This document shows, one piece after another, positions 34,215 to 44,272 of a stretch of 64,000 bases of DNA. Source of the stretch: Aquiflexum gelatinilyticum (GTDB lineage Bacteria; Bacteroidota; Bacteroidia; Cytophagales; Cyclobacteriaceae). The stretch's first letter is position 1. Each line of letters begins with the position of its first letter. Both the position numbers and the translations under genes were made by a program. The notes below the pieces were generated by a model. The model saw only the letters and a list, made by a program, of their open reading frames with translations. It made no database searches and was not told the DNA's origin. The stretch is taken from contig NZ_JANSUY010000015.1 in NCBI RefSeq assembly GCF_024741135.1, positions 62,001 through 126,000 on the forward strand, written 5' to 3'.

Positions 34215-35184
34215 TTGGGGAATATATATTCTTGTATTCATTTTCCTTTGGTCCTGTAACGGAGACAAAACAACAGATTCCGGTCAGGTTCAGGTCTCAT
34301 ACAAACCTGTTCCCGATTTTGTGGCAGACTCAGCCTACGCTTATATCCAAAAACAGGTGGATTTTGGTCCAAGGGTGCCCAACACGGAACCGCATAAAAA
34401 AACAAAAGAATGGTTTGTTCAAAAATTTGAAAGCTTTGGATTGGACGTTCAAACCCAAGATTTTCAGGCCAAAACCTATGACAACCAACTTTGGAATCTG
34501 ACCAATGTCATTGCTTCTTATAATCCTTCGGCGAAAAAAAGAGTGCTTCTAGCTGCCCATTGGGACACAAGAAGGATTGCTGACAAAGATACCGAAAGGA
34601 TTGATGAACCTATAGATGGTGCCAATGACGGCGGATCAGGTGTGGGTGTGCTATTGGAAATTGCCAGGATTATCAGCATTTCGGAGCAAAAACCTGAAAT
34701 AGGGATTGATTTTATCCTTTTTGATGGGGAAGATGATGGAGAACCTGAACATACCTCCTTTTCCAATAATTCACAGGTTTGGTGGTGTCTCGGTTCTCAG
34801 CATTGGTCGAAAAATCCTCACCAAGCAGGGTATTCAGCCTACTACGGCATATTGGTAGATCTTGTCGGGGCAAAAGGTGCGAGGTTCTTCAAAGAGGGCA
34901 ATTCCATGCGCTATGCTAAAAACATTGTCAATAAAGTGTGGAATTTTGCCTCAGAATTGGGATATTCAGACTTCTTTATCTTGGAAAATGCTCCTGAAAT
35001 CATTGACGACCATGTTTTTGTAAATAGAGATGCGGGGATTCCGATGATAGATATCATTGAATTTTCTCCTAGGGCAGGATTTGGTCACTACCATCATACC
35101 CATATGGACAATATGGAAATAATAGATAAAAGAACACTTAAGGCTGTAGGCCAAACAGTTTTATTCACTGTTTACCAAGAATAA
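34204..35184 (+). CDS. M28-family lipoprotein, glutaminyl-peptide cyclotransferase-like
   Basis: 326 residues. Lipoprotein signal ending LWSC (Cys18). The M28 metal site is visible: [44 protein letters not shown] and [10 protein letters not shown]. The single-zinc pattern and the WDTR motif resemble secreted glutaminyl cyclases, which form pyroglutamate at peptide N-termini; many T9SS-bearing Bacteroidota use such an enzyme on exported proteins. An aminopeptidase role cannot be excluded. It overlaps cysS by 11 bp in a different frame. Confidence 0.85.
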   Translation: MKSNWGIYILVFIFLWSCNGDKTTDSGQVQVSYKPVPDFVADSAYAYIQKQVDFGPRVPNTEPHKKTKEWFVQKFESFGLDVQTQDFQAKTYDNQLWNLTNVIASYNPSAKKRVLLAAHWDTRRIADKDTERIDEPIDGANDGGSGVGVLLEIARIISISEQKPEIGIDFILFDGEDDGEPEHTSFSNNSQVWWCLGSQHWSKNPHQAGYSAYYGILVDLVGAKGARFFKEGNSMRYAKNIVNKVWNFASELGYSDFFILENAPEIIDDHVFVNRDAGIPMIDIIEFSPRAGFGHYHHTHMDNMEIIDKRTLKAVGQTVLFTVYQE

Positions 35185-35209
35185 AATCCTATAAAACCAC
35201 CAACAAATC

Positions 35210-36235
35210 ATGAAAAAAGGCCATCAGGTTACAATGAAAGAGATAGCCAAAAAACTTGGCGTGTCGGTCTCTACTGTTTCCCGGGCGATGAAAGACTCGC
35301 CTGAGCTCCATCCCGATACCAAAAAACGGATCGTGGATATGGCCAAAAGCATGAATTACCAATATAACCTTTTGGCACAAAGTCTCAGGATCAGCCGAAG
35401 CAAGGTTTTAGGAGTGATAGTACCTGAATTGACTTCCCATTTTTTCTCGAGCAATATCAGTGGAATTCAAGATACTGCTTACAAGCGTGGCTACAACATC
35501 ATGATCTGCCAATCCAATGAGTCATTTGATCAGGAAAAAGCCAATATCAGGACACTAGTTTCGTCACAGGTTGATGGATTGTTGATTTCATTAAGTAGAG
35601 AAACCAAAACTTATGAACACCTTCAGGACATTTTCGATAGAGGTATTCCTTTTATCATGTTTGATAGGGTAACTGAAGAAATCCCAGTCTCCAAAATTAC
35701 GGTTGATGATGCACATGGTGCCTATTTGGTAGTGAAGCACCTTCTGGACCAGGGATGCAGAAAAATAGCCTACTTCTCGGGGCCAGAGGACCTTTATATC
35801 AGTAAAAAACGGAAAGAAGGATATTTGGAAGCTTTGGCCGAATATGGTCTGTCGGAAAAAGAAAGTAAAGTCTATTTCACTGACCTGACGCCTGAAATGA
35901 ACCGCCAAGTGACAATTGAAATGCTTGAAAGTGGGGATTTGCCAGATGCTATTTTTGCAATGATAGATCCTGTCGCGGTGGATGTCATGATAGTATTAAA
36001 GGAAAAGGGCATCAAAATACCTGAACAGATAGCACTCGCAGGATTTACCAACAATCCAACCTCAGCCGTAGTGGAACCTTCCCTCACGACGGTTTCACAG
36101 CCTGGATATGAAATGGGACAACTTGCGGCCAACCATTTACTTGATCAGTTGGAGGAAATCGTGCCTGACGATCCACAGTCGTTTGTATTGCTGACCACAT
36201 TAGTACCACGTAATTCCTCAAAGAAAAAATCTTAA
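35210..36235 (+). CDS. LacI-family transcriptional regulator
   Basis: 341 residues. Helix-turn-helix and hinge at the N-terminus: VTMKEIAKKLGVSVSTVSRA (residues 8-27), then PDTKKRIVDMAKSMNYQYN. The periplasmic-binding-like sensor domain follows (LGVIVPELTSHFFSSNISG, DGLLISLSRET, GIPFIMFDR, FTNNPTSAVVEPSLTTVSQP). Directly upstream of galM and galK, so galactose or a galactose-containing sugar is the likely effector and the gal genes likely targets (inference from position). No operator palindrome was identified with confidence. A small terminator lies between it and galM. Confidence 0.92.
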   Translation: MKKGHQVTMKEIAKKLGVSVSTVSRAMKDSPELHPDTKKRIVDMAKSMNYQYNLLAQSLRISRSKVLGVIVPELTSHFFSSNISGIQDTAYKRGYNIMICQSNESFDQEKANIRTLVSSQVDGLLISLSRETKTYEHLQDIFDRGIPFIMFDRVTEEIPVSKITVDDAHGAYLVVKHLLDQGCRKIAYFSGPEDLYISKKRKEGYLEALAEYGLSEKESKVYFTDLTPEMNRQVTIEMLESGDLPDAIFAMIDPVAVDVMIVLKEKGIKIPEQIALAGFTNNPTSAVVEPSLTTVSQPGYEMGQLAANHLLDQLEEIVPDDPQSFVLLTTLVPRNSSKKKS

Positions 36236-36256
36236 AGCCTTAAATGGCTTTTTTTA
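36234..36256 (+). terminator. Short intrinsic terminator overlapping the lacI-type stop codon
   Basis: AAAGCC (36234-36239) pairs with GGCTTT (36246-36251), followed by a T-run. The stem is only 6 bp, so termination may be partial, which would allow regulator and gal genes to share a transcript. Confidence 0.6.
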
Positions 36257-36271
36257 TAACCAAACCAGCCT

Positions 36272-37339
36272 ATGCAACCTGTATTAACTTCCAAGAAATT
36301 TGGGAATACTCCAAAAGGAGATGAAATCCAACTTTTTACATTTAGTATTCCTGGTCAAATTGAGGTCTCTGTCATGAATTATGGGGCAACTTGGACGCAC
36401 CTTTTAATACCTGATCGAAATGGAAAATTGGAAGACGTGGTATTGGGTTTTGATACTTTAGACGGGTATTTGCAAAAAGATTATTTGGAACATTATTGCT
36501 ATATCGGATCGACGATTGGAAGGATTGCGGGCAGGATTACTGACAATCGGTTCCATTTGGAAGGAAAAACATATGAACTTCCAGCCAACTTAAACGGGAT
36601 TCATCTGCATGGAGGAATGGAAGGCTGGGATAAGAAAGTATGGGAATCAGAACCATTTGAAACCAATAACTCTGTGGGAGTCACTTTTTATTACCAAAGC
36701 AAAGCTGGTGAAGAAAATTATCCGGGCACAATTGACATTTGGGTGACTTATACATTGGATGAAACAGGCAGATTGGAGATCAGTTATAAAGCGAGCTCCG
36801 ATGAGAAAACAATCATCAATCCCACCAACCATGCATATTTTAACCTCACGGGCGATTTCTCCAAAACAATCGAGGGGCACGGATTCTTTGTAGACGCAGG
36901 GAAATACCTTCCAATGAACCAAAACAGCTTACCAACTGGGGAAATCGCAAGTGTCGGCGGAACTCCATTTGACTTTAGAAACCTGAAAACAATCAGCGAA
37001 CCTATTCACCGGGAACACTCCCAATTAGAAATTGCGGGAGGAATCGACCATTGCTTTGTCCTCAACCAACCTGAGGATTGCGCTGTACTTTATGACCCTG
37101 AATCAGGGAGAAAATTGAAACTTTCTACCACCGAACCTGGGATTCAGGTCTACACAGGTAATTATTTGGGAAATAATTTTGAGGGAAAAAATGGACTGAC
37201 TTATGGAAAGAGAACAGCCATCTGTCTGGAGACGCAACATTTCCCGGATTCCTGCAACCATCCTGAGTTTCCATCCATACTCCTGATGCCGGAAGAAATA
37301 TTCCAATCCAGGACCCAGTTCGTATTTTCGGCAGAGTGA
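36272..37339 (+). CDS. galM: Aldose 1-epimerase (galactose mutarotase)
   Basis: 355 residues. Beta-sandwich epimerase recognised by YIGSTIGRIAGRITDNRF, ELPANLNGIHLHGGMEGW with the active-site His, NPTNHAYFNLTG with the second His, GGIDHCFVL and GIQVYTGNYLG; the catalytic base Glu lies in CLETQHFPDS. It interconverts the alpha and beta forms of galactose so galactokinase can use it. galK follows after 11 bp, forming a tight operon. Confidence 0.95.
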   Translation: MQPVLTSKKFGNTPKGDEIQLFTFSIPGQIEVSVMNYGATWTHLLIPDRNGKLEDVVLGFDTLDGYLQKDYLEHYCYIGSTIGRIAGRITDNRFHLEGKTYELPANLNGIHLHGGMEGWDKKVWESEPFETNNSVGVTFYYQSKAGEENYPGTIDIWVTYTLDETGRLEISYKASSDEKTIINPTNHAYFNLTGDFSKTIEGHGFFVDAGKYLPMNQNSLPTGEIASVGGTPFDFRNLKTISEPIHREHSQLEIAGGIDHCFVLNQPEDCAVLYDPESGRKLKLSTTEPGIQVYTGNYLGNNFEGKNGLTYGKRTAICLETQHFPDSCNHPEFPSILLMPEEIFQSRTQFVFSAE

Positions 37340-37350
37340 AGATTTTATAA

Positions 37351-38496
37351 ATGAAAAAACCTATCGAGACCACCTTCAAGGAATTATTCCAAAAAGAACC
37401 ACTTATGGTTTATTCACCCGGGAGGATTAACCTGATCGGGGAGCATACGGATTACAACGAAGGGTTTGTGATGCCGGCAGCCATTGATAAAAAAATGATT
37501 GTAGCCATCGCTGCCAACCGTACCCGACAAGCGAAGGTTTATTCAGTAGATTTTGAAGAGGAATTCGCTTTCAACCTTGATTCTTTTGGTCCAAAAAAAG
37601 GTCATTGGGCGACTTACATCTTGGGAGTCACTGCCCAATTGCAACAAGCCGGATATGCTGTTCAGGGATTCGATATGGTTTTTGGCGGGGATATTCCAGT
37701 CGGTGCAGGACTTTCTTCTTCTGCCGCCTTTGAAGCCGCTGTCGGATTTGCATTGACCACTTTGTTTGGTTTTCATATTCCAAAGCGCTCATTGATCCAT
37801 TATGCACAAAAAGCAGAACATGTTTTTGCAGGTGTTCAATGCGGCATTATGGACCAGTTTGCCTCTGTGATGGGCAAAAAAGGCCATGTCATCCGATTGG
37901 ACTGCAGGTCAATGGATTTCCAACATTTCCCTCTGAACTTGCCAAATCATAGTATCCTGCTGATTGATACCTGTGTGAAGCATTCTTTGGCAGATTCTGC
38001 CTATAACAAAAGAAGACAGGAATGCCAAGAAGGTGTCCAAGCTGCCAAAAAAAATAATCCAGACATAAAATCTCTACGGGATATGGATTTGGCACTATTG
38101 GATACTATTCAATCTGACATCAGCCTAACAGTTTTCAACAGGTGTAAATACATCATTGAAGAAAACAACAGGGTGGTGGCAGCATCAGCATTATTAGACC
38201 AGAATAACTTAAAAGGTTTTGGAGAAAAAATGTATGCTTCCCACGAAGGTCTTTCTAAACTGTACGAGGTATCCTGTCCTGAACTTGATTTTTTGGTTGA
38301 TTTCACCAAGGAACAGGATTACGTCCTTGGCAGTCGCATGATGGGTGGAGGATTCGGTGGCTGTACCATCAATATTGTCGAAAAAGCAAAACTCAAAGCC
38401 CTTAAAGAAAGTATCCAACCCGCTTTTGAATCCAGATTTGGAGTTACCCCAAAGTTTTATGAGGTAAGTTTGGAGGATGGTACAGGTTTAATTTGA
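37351..38496 (+). CDS. galK: Galactokinase
   Basis: 381 residues. GHMP kinase motifs: YSPGRINLIGEHTDYNEG (galactokinase signature), PVGAGLSSSAAFEAAVG (ATP site) and GSRMMGGGFGGCTINIV (C-terminal motif 3). The catalytic Asp is in CGIMDQFASVMG. It phosphorylates galactose to galactose-1-phosphate. The other Leloir enzymes (galT, galE) are absent from the window. The convergent GH140-like gene ends 28 bp downstream. Confidence 0.96.
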   Translation: MKKPIETTFKELFQKEPLMVYSPGRINLIGEHTDYNEGFVMPAAIDKKMIVAIAANRTRQAKVYSVDFEEEFAFNLDSFGPKKGHWATYILGVTAQLQQAGYAVQGFDMVFGGDIPVGAGLSSSAAFEAAVGFALTTLFGFHIPKRSLIHYAQKAEHVFAGVQCGIMDQFASVMGKKGHVIRLDCRSMDFQHFPLNLPNHSILLIDTCVKHSLADSAYNKRRQECQEGVQAAKKNNPDIKSLRDMDLALLDTIQSDISLTVFNRCKYIIEENNRVVAASALLDQNNLKGFGEKMYASHEGLSKLYEVSCPELDFLVDFTKEQDYVLGSRMMGGGFGGCTINIVEKAKLKALKESIQPAFESRFGVTPKFYEVSLEDGTGLI

Positions 38497-38523
38497 GGCT
38501 TTTAGGAATTGAACCTACCATTC

Positions 38524-39882
38524 TTATTCCACCACCAATACCCAATCCTGACCTTTTCCACTCGATGGGGGGGTAATGTTATTTTTTCCTTTGACCAATT
38601 CAGTTCCTGAATAAGGAAAACTAACACCTGTCCTCGGGTCGTACCAATTGGCTTTCAGAGTTCTATTTTTCATTTTTGAAAAATCTACTTCCACGCTTTT
38701 TCCGGTAGGAAAATAAACCATCGCATAAGATCCTTCTGTATCCCTGGTGGCAATGACAAAATGCTCATCATCTTCTTGCTTGCTAATCACCATGTCATCA
38801 TCAGGAATTCTGGTGAAATACGGTTTTGAAAGCATAAGATTTTTGAGGTGCTTGACCTGATTAGCCATAGGGAGATCCAGAGAAACTTTCCAGGGTCTTA
38901 AGGTTGCATTGATAGGCTGTCGGTCCAAAGTAAACATCTGCCAGACCGCATGGCAGCCATAAGTCTGTCCAGCCCCACCTGCAAAAACATTCCAATACAT
39001 GATTCTTCGAATATCGTCAGGATTACTATAGCCAAGCTCTTTGGCATTGAAGCAGTTGGGATGTTCTTCATAGAGCGGTTCTCCATCGATAGTCGGTTTG
39101 GTTGGATTCAGCCCGTAATCGTGACTGATGATTCGGTATGTGGGTTGATTGGGGCAATGTCCCGTTTGTTGCATGTTGAAATCCAACCAATCCTCCTGAT
39201 GAAACCAAGTCGAAGAACCTGCCGGCCGGTTTGGCTGTGGATGAAAAGTCATCAAAATCGGATTATCCGTTTTGGCTGAAGATTGGATTCCTTTTGCCAT
39301 CTGATTCCAGACTTCCACATCATCAGCGTCTTTTCGGGGATTGCGGTCGCCTCCCAAAACCCAAATCAGGTTTTTCTTTCCGGCGTACCTTGCTCCGATC
39401 CATTTTCCATAAGTGTAGGCATTCTCTTCATTGAATATTTCCGGACCCATTCCCCAACTGTCTTTATACAGCTTGTCACCCCAAGTAGGTAGAAGGGCTA
39501 TATGGATTCCCTTTTGCGCAGCTAGATCAATGATATAATCCACATGCTCCCAATATTTTTCATTGAAGGCCAAAGGTGTAATCGAGCTAAAGGGCATTTC
39601 CCCATAGGAATTTGGTGAATTTAACCCATCCAATTCTGCCAAGGCTACAGCTTGCACCACATTGAATCCCTGAGACACCCTTGTATCAAGATAGTATTCA
39701 GCTTCTGCCCGGTCAGTCCTATGAAACAATTCCCAGGCTGTATCCGCCATCCAAAAAAAAGGAGATCCGTCATATTGGGCCAGGAACCTCTTGTTTTCTG
39801 ACAATTTGATTGGACCATTGACCTGAGCAAAACCGGTAACCAGAGAACCCAAAAAGAAGAAAATAAATACCAACTTTTTCAT
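38524..39882 (-). CDS. GH140-like glycoside hydrolase (DUF4038), secreted
   Basis: 452 residues. Signal peptide to ~19 (VTGFAQ). A TIM-barrel with DUF4038 traits: GSPFFWMADTAWELFHRTD, GFNVVQAVALAELDG, IDLAAQKGIHIALLPTWGD, GARYAGKKNLIWVLGGDRNP, and DGEPLYEEHPN, with the probable catalytic Glu/Asp residues. A C-terminal beta domain (~res 370-452) follows. GH140 enzymes known to me release apiose from pectin side chains (rhamnogalacturonan II), but the family also has uncharacterised members. Its place beside galactose genes and an MFS transporter suggests plant- or algal-sugar use. Confidence 0.8.
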   Translation of the reverse strand: MKKLVFIFFFLGSLVTGFAQVNGPIKLSENKRFLAQYDGSPFFWMADTAWELFHRTDRAEAEYYLDTRVSQGFNVVQAVALAELDGLNSPNSYGEMPFSSITPLAFNEKYWEHVDYIIDLAAQKGIHIALLPTWGDKLYKDSWGMGPEIFNEENAYTYGKWIGARYAGKKNLIWVLGGDRNPRKDADDVEVWNQMAKGIQSSAKTDNPILMTFHPQPNRPAGSSTWFHQEDWLDFNMQQTGHCPNQPTYRIISHDYGLNPTKPTIDGEPLYEEHPNCFNAKELGYSNPDDIRRIMYWNVFAGGAGQTYGCHAVWQMFTLDRQPINATLRPWKVSLDLPMANQVKHLKNLMLSKPYFTRIPDDDMVISKQEDDEHFVIATRDTEGSYAMVYFPTGKSVEVDFSKMKNRTLKANWYDPRTGVSFPYSGTELVKGKNNITPPSSGKGQDWVLVVE

Positions 39883-39906
39883 GATGGAATTTACAAAACA
39901 AAAGAC

Positions 39907-39936
39907 AAAAAAAAAGCAGCCCTTTCGGACTGCTTT
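39907..39936 (-). terminator. Intrinsic terminator after the MFS transporter gene
   Basis: On the minus strand a 10-bp stem (39927-39936 with 39913-39922) with GAAA tetraloop is followed by a run of U. It separates the transporter gene from the GH140-like gene. Confidence 0.9.
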
Positions 39937-39943
39937 GAAGTTT

Positions 39944-41149
39944 TTAGTGTGCCGCAGCTCCTGCGGCGACTTTTGAGTTTTTCTGCCAAATAAAGAATAT
40001 CGTAAACAAGACGATCAATATTGCCGGGAACATGACCATTTTGAGCAAAGTTGCCTGACCAGCAAGTAGGTCTTTATCATGGATGGCCCTTGCTGTGTCA
40101 ATCCATTTTCCAATAATTGGTTGGAAAATCGCTGTTGAGAACATTCCTACTCCACCAATGATAGACATACCCAATGCACCACTCAACGGCACTCTTTGTG
40201 CAACAGCACCCACCATTACCGGCCAGAAATAACAAACGCCTATGGCAAAAACCACAGCAGCTAAATAAGCCATTGGACCTGTTACGGTACTAAACATATA
40301 TATCCCAATTGTGGCAAAAATAGCTCCACCTAGAAGCACACCTGTTTGGCCTAATGTCTTAACAACAGGTCCGGCAAAGAATCTTCCAACTGCCATGATA
40401 CCCGTGGTCAAAGCCAAGATCAACATACCGCTTGCTCCACTTTCGCTCATCACGACGTTTACCCACTGCTGTGGTCCAAATTCGGAAATTGCAGTCAGTG
40501 CCATACAGAAAAATAAGAAAATGAAGACCGGAGAGAACATTGCCTTCAAATTACTGGAAATGGAAGTAACACCCTCCACAGTAGGCTTTGGAAATGCCTT
40601 TCCAAAAAACAAGAATGCATAAATCAAAGTAGGAATCATCAATACCCACATTTGCATTTGCCATCCCATTCCAAAATCAGTCATGAATTTGGAAATCAAA
40701 CTTCCTATTACAATTCCACCTGGAAACCACATGTGAAACCTGTTAAGCATTTTATTCATTTTAAGACCTGAATACATGTCTGCAATCATAGGATTACAGG
40801 CAGCTTCTGTACATCCATTACCGAATCCAATAAATAGGGTAGAAATTAAAAGTCCTGTATATCCTCCTGCATAAATGGTCAAAACAATTCCAAGTGTATG
40901 TGCAATAAAGGCGATTTGCATGATGATTTTAGGACCGATGGTGTGATAGAAAAGCCCACCCAAGATCATAGAAATCGGAAATCCGAGAAACCACATGGAG
41001 TTGATAAATCCAAGCTGTTCGGCAGAAAGACCAAACTGATCTCCCAGCTGAGGTAAAATACCCGCACGGATGGCGAAGGTAAATGCAGTAGTAATTAGGG
41101 CAAAGCAACTGGCATTAAATAATGCCGATTTGTTTAAATTTTCGTTCAT
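39944..41149 (-). CDS. MFS transporter, probably for a sugar
   Basis: 401 residues with twelve predicted helices. N-terminal half: AGILPQLGDQFGLSAEQLGF and GFPISMILGGLFYHTIGPKI, the loop 2-3 region of MFS proteins, then FIGFGNGCTEAACNPMIADM resembling the FucP/sugar:H+ symporter group. C-terminal half: GRFFAGPVVKTLGQTG. It belongs by position to the galactose/GH140 cluster and may import the released sugar. Specificity is inference. A terminator follows, so it is not firmly co-transcribed with the hydrolase gene. Confidence 0.85.
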   Translation of the reverse strand: MNENLNKSALFNASCFALITTAFTFAIRAGILPQLGDQFGLSAEQLGFINSMWFLGFPISMILGGLFYHTIGPKIIMQIAFIAHTLGIVLTIYAGGYTGLLISTLFIGFGNGCTEAACNPMIADMYSGLKMNKMLNRFHMWFPGGIVIGSLISKFMTDFGMGWQMQMWVLMIPTLIYAFLFFGKAFPKPTVEGVTSISSNLKAMFSPVFIFLFFCMALTAISEFGPQQWVNVVMSESGASGMLILALTTGIMAVGRFFAGPVVKTLGQTGVLLGGAIFATIGIYMFSTVTGPMAYLAAVVFAIGVCYFWPVMVGAVAQRVPLSGALGMSIIGGVGMFSTAIFQPIIGKWIDTARAIHDKDLLAGQATLLKMVMFPAILIVLFTIFFIWQKNSKVAAGAAAH

Positions 41150-41297
41150 ATTGGTTGGGTTTAAAAGGTTGCAATTGACTTTTAAATGGGGTTGATTTTA
41201 TTTGAGACGGAAAATATAAAAAATATCAGGTATAGTGATACCCTTTCATAAAAAATTATGAATCCAAGGATTTGATAAAAGAAAAAATCCGGGATTA

Positions 41298-44012
41298 TCA
41301 ATCAAACACAATAAGATTTTGGATGAATTTCTGTTCTAATCCAAACCTTGTACTGACGATCCTCAAGGTGACAGTATACGAACCTACCGGAATTTCTTTG
41401 CCTCTCACCAATCCATCCCACTGACAAAAAGCTACCCGTGATTGGATTTCACTGTTTTCACAGAAATGGATCAATTCCCCGTTTCTATTATGGATCCAGA
41501 TTTGAGCCTTTTCCACTGCATCATTTACATACACTTCAAAATGCTTATTGACATCACTCAAGTTCATTCCTGTTGTAAGAATGGCTTGGAAGGTACAATC
41601 CTCAAAAGTAGAAAAAGAAGATTCAAAGACACATCCATCAGCATTGGTCACCAATAAGGTATAATTACCTTCTCTTCTAAGATTCAATGTTGGTTCATCA
41701 GAAATAAACTCTCCATTGAGAAACCACTCATAAGATTCAAAAATCCCCGGATTAACAATTTCACCATAACTGGACTCGGTGCAAATGGAATAGAAGGGTT
41801 TTATGTCAGGTCTAGTTTCATCATAACTTTTCAACACAAGGATCAAATCCCTTCCGATCTCGCAACCGATGCGATTGTAAACTACAGCTTCATATGTCCC
41901 TTCTTCCCCGGCTTCTATTTCTCTTTCGTTGGCAAACTGCGTCAAATTAGTCTGTGTCCCATCCGCAGCGATAAAAATCCATTCTATCCTTTCTACTTCT
42001 TCAAAATCCGAATCCATTGTTACTGTTGTAAATTGTCCATCACCACAAATCAAACCCGAAGTCAAAGTCACATCAACCTCAAAAACCGGTTGCTTCACTT
42101 CAAAAGGTTTTGGATTGAAACCGCATAGACTTGAGCCTCTAGGCTGTACATCCAAAGAAAAATTACCATAAGCAGTCGGATACCACATTTCTCCCCTTCC
42201 TACTATTTTCAGGTTTTCATCATACCACCTGATTGACACCGTAGAAGGATCTACACCAAATAATTCTGCTTTGTAAAGTTTATTCCCAAAGCAATCCTCA
42301 CTTTCCAAAACCGGTTCGAAATTAGGAACTGCTATGTTTACAACAGAGAATGGTATTGTACGCGGACAAAATTCAGGACTTGGATCCAAACTTGTTCCGG
42401 TCAAAGTATAGCTTCCAGATTGGGTTAACACAAAAGCTTCACCCGCATTTTTTGTTTCTACAGTTCCTGAAGGACTGATCAAAGTAAAGGTCAGGTTCTC
42501 TTCTGTCACAGGTACAAAATCGAAAGCTCCACAAATTGTGACTTCTTCAGGAATAGAAAATGGCACAAATTCCTTCACAGGAATATCCAAAATCCTGTTT
42601 TCAGGAAGTTTACATCCTGAGGGTGAAATTATTTCAATAGCATAATTATTTCCTGGAACAGATACATCAAAGGAACTGACATTGGAAATGGCTCCAGTGA
42701 AGAACACAGCTCCCGAAGCTTCTACAACCCTATATTCCCCTGTGTAGGGTCCATTCAGTAAATTTACCCTGATAATTCCATTTATTTTTCCTGTTTCTGA
42801 ACATGACTCTCCTATTTCAACCACCTCAAACAGCATTTCAGGGTCAGGATTGTTATTTGGAATAATTACCACCTCTGTTCTGTTACAACCATCCAATTGT
42901 GTCTCTAGGACATAAATTCCCGGGTATAAATTGGCGAAAGACCTTGTTTCACCTGCTGAAAGATCGGCTTCCAACAAAGAAAGTTCATTGATTCTAAGAA
43001 AATCCAAATCAGATTGGGCAGTAAACAAAAATCCTCCATCCTGCATATTGCAACCGGAAGCGGCCACGACATTTGAATACATAAATTCAGCTTGGTTCTT
43101 TACAGAAAACCTGATTTCTCTTTCCGAAACACAATTAGGGTATTGGCTGTCCTGAGCTCTAAAAACAGCCCTGTAATTTCCTGACCCAAAAAGATCCTCC
43201 TCTGAATCCAAACTGAGGGAAAATGCATTTCCAAAATCTATCAGTTCTGTTTCGCCGATTTTTTGAATTAACCATTGGCCCGGAATGGGAGTATCCAACC
43301 CGATTTCGACAATTTCTCCCATACAGACCTCATTGCTGTTGATCAACAAACGGAAATCCCGAGGCTGTCCAACGTAAGTTCCGCCGTTTATTTGGCAATC
43401 CGTCCCTCCTGAGGAATTTGTCAAAAACAGTGAAATAAAATAATACCCTTCATCTTGTACACTCAATTCATTTTGGCTTCCTACAATATCTCCTGCAGAA
43501 TTGGTCCATTCAAAAGTGTATTGGCTGATGTTTGGAGTAGTTGGATTAATGGCAGTGAGGACAACAGGAGTACTGCCGCACAATAAATAATCCGGCTGAA
43601 GAACTATTTGAGGGCCTTGGATTACAGAAAGGTTTTTTGAAGCCGTATATATGATATCATTTCCCCGTCTCACACTCAATGTGACAGTATAATTCCCCAA
43701 TTGGGAAAATTGCACACTGATATTCTGAAAAGTTGCTCCTCCGTTTCTGGTAAAATGTTCTCCTCCCGAGGGATTTATGATTACCCAATCATAGACATCC
43801 GTTGTCGGTTCACCACCTCCTGAAAAATCAGCTATGGCACTTCCAAATATGACACATAAGTTGTCCGGACCGGATAATACAGGGTCAACAAATAGATTTT
43901 TTGAATTATTTGAACCTTCGATTTCATTTGCAAAAATCCGGTCACATTCTACAAACAAAATGAAAAGAACCAAAATAATTCTAAGCCTTAAAAAGTCAGG
44001 GGCATTTTTCAT
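41298..44012 (-). CDS. Large secreted multidomain protein A with T9SS type B sorting domain
   Basis: 904 residues. Signal peptide to about 28. Begins with a PKD-like domain (SGPDNLCVIFGSAIADFSGG, then GNYTVTLSVRRGNDIIY), continues with several Ig/SprB-like beta modules, and ends with the gliding-motility type C-terminal domain: VYVNDAVEKAQIWIHNRNGE, CQWDGLVRGKEIPVGSY. That last ~90-residue domain directs export and cell-surface attachment by T9SS (type B). It is a paralogue of the next two large genes on this strand. Probably an adhesin or gliding-surface protein; no enzyme domain seen. Confidence 0.85.
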   Translation of the reverse strand: MKNAPDFLRLRIILVLFILFVECDRIFANEIEGSNNSKNLFVDPVLSGPDNLCVIFGSAIADFSGGGEPTTDVYDWVIINPSGGEHFTRNGGATFQNISVQFSQLGNYTVTLSVRRGNDIIYTASKNLSVIQGPQIVLQPDYLLCGSTPVVLTAINPTTPNISQYTFEWTNSAGDIVGSQNELSVQDEGYYFISLFLTNSSGGTDCQINGGTYVGQPRDFRLLINSNEVCMGEIVEIGLDTPIPGQWLIQKIGETELIDFGNAFSLSLDSEEDLFGSGNYRAVFRAQDSQYPNCVSEREIRFSVKNQAEFMYSNVVAASGCNMQDGGFLFTAQSDLDFLRINELSLLEADLSAGETRSFANLYPGIYVLETQLDGCNRTEVVIIPNNNPDPEMLFEVVEIGESCSETGKINGIIRVNLLNGPYTGEYRVVEASGAVFFTGAISNVSSFDVSVPGNNYAIEIISPSGCKLPENRILDIPVKEFVPFSIPEEVTICGAFDFVPVTEENLTFTLISPSGTVETKNAGEAFVLTQSGSYTLTGTSLDPSPEFCPRTIPFSVVNIAVPNFEPVLESEDCFGNKLYKAELFGVDPSTVSIRWYDENLKIVGRGEMWYPTAYGNFSLDVQPRGSSLCGFNPKPFEVKQPVFEVDVTLTSGLICGDGQFTTVTMDSDFEEVERIEWIFIAADGTQTNLTQFANEREIEAGEEGTYEAVVYNRIGCEIGRDLILVLKSYDETRPDIKPFYSICTESSYGEIVNPGIFESYEWFLNGEFISDEPTLNLRREGNYTLLVTNADGCVFESSFSTFEDCTFQAILTTGMNLSDVNKHFEVYVNDAVEKAQIWIHNRNGELIHFCENSEIQSRVAFCQWDGLVRGKEIPVGSYTVTLRIVSTRFGLEQKFIQNLIVFD

Positions 44013-44272
44013 AAAATAATTGTTCCGTGGGTGATATATCAGCGAGATAGTGTGATTTAAGACCAGAAATCCAAAACCAACATCCCAATGTACAACACAA
44101 AAACAATACCATTAATATCCCTCTGCAAAAAATTACAACTCAAAAATATCGGTCTAACCTTCTAATTATCAATGGAAAATATTTTACACCTATACTTTTA
44201 AAATTAAAATTGTTTGTATGACAAAAAAAACCATCCAACCTTCAAAATCAAAGACCCAAAATCCTGAAGGGG

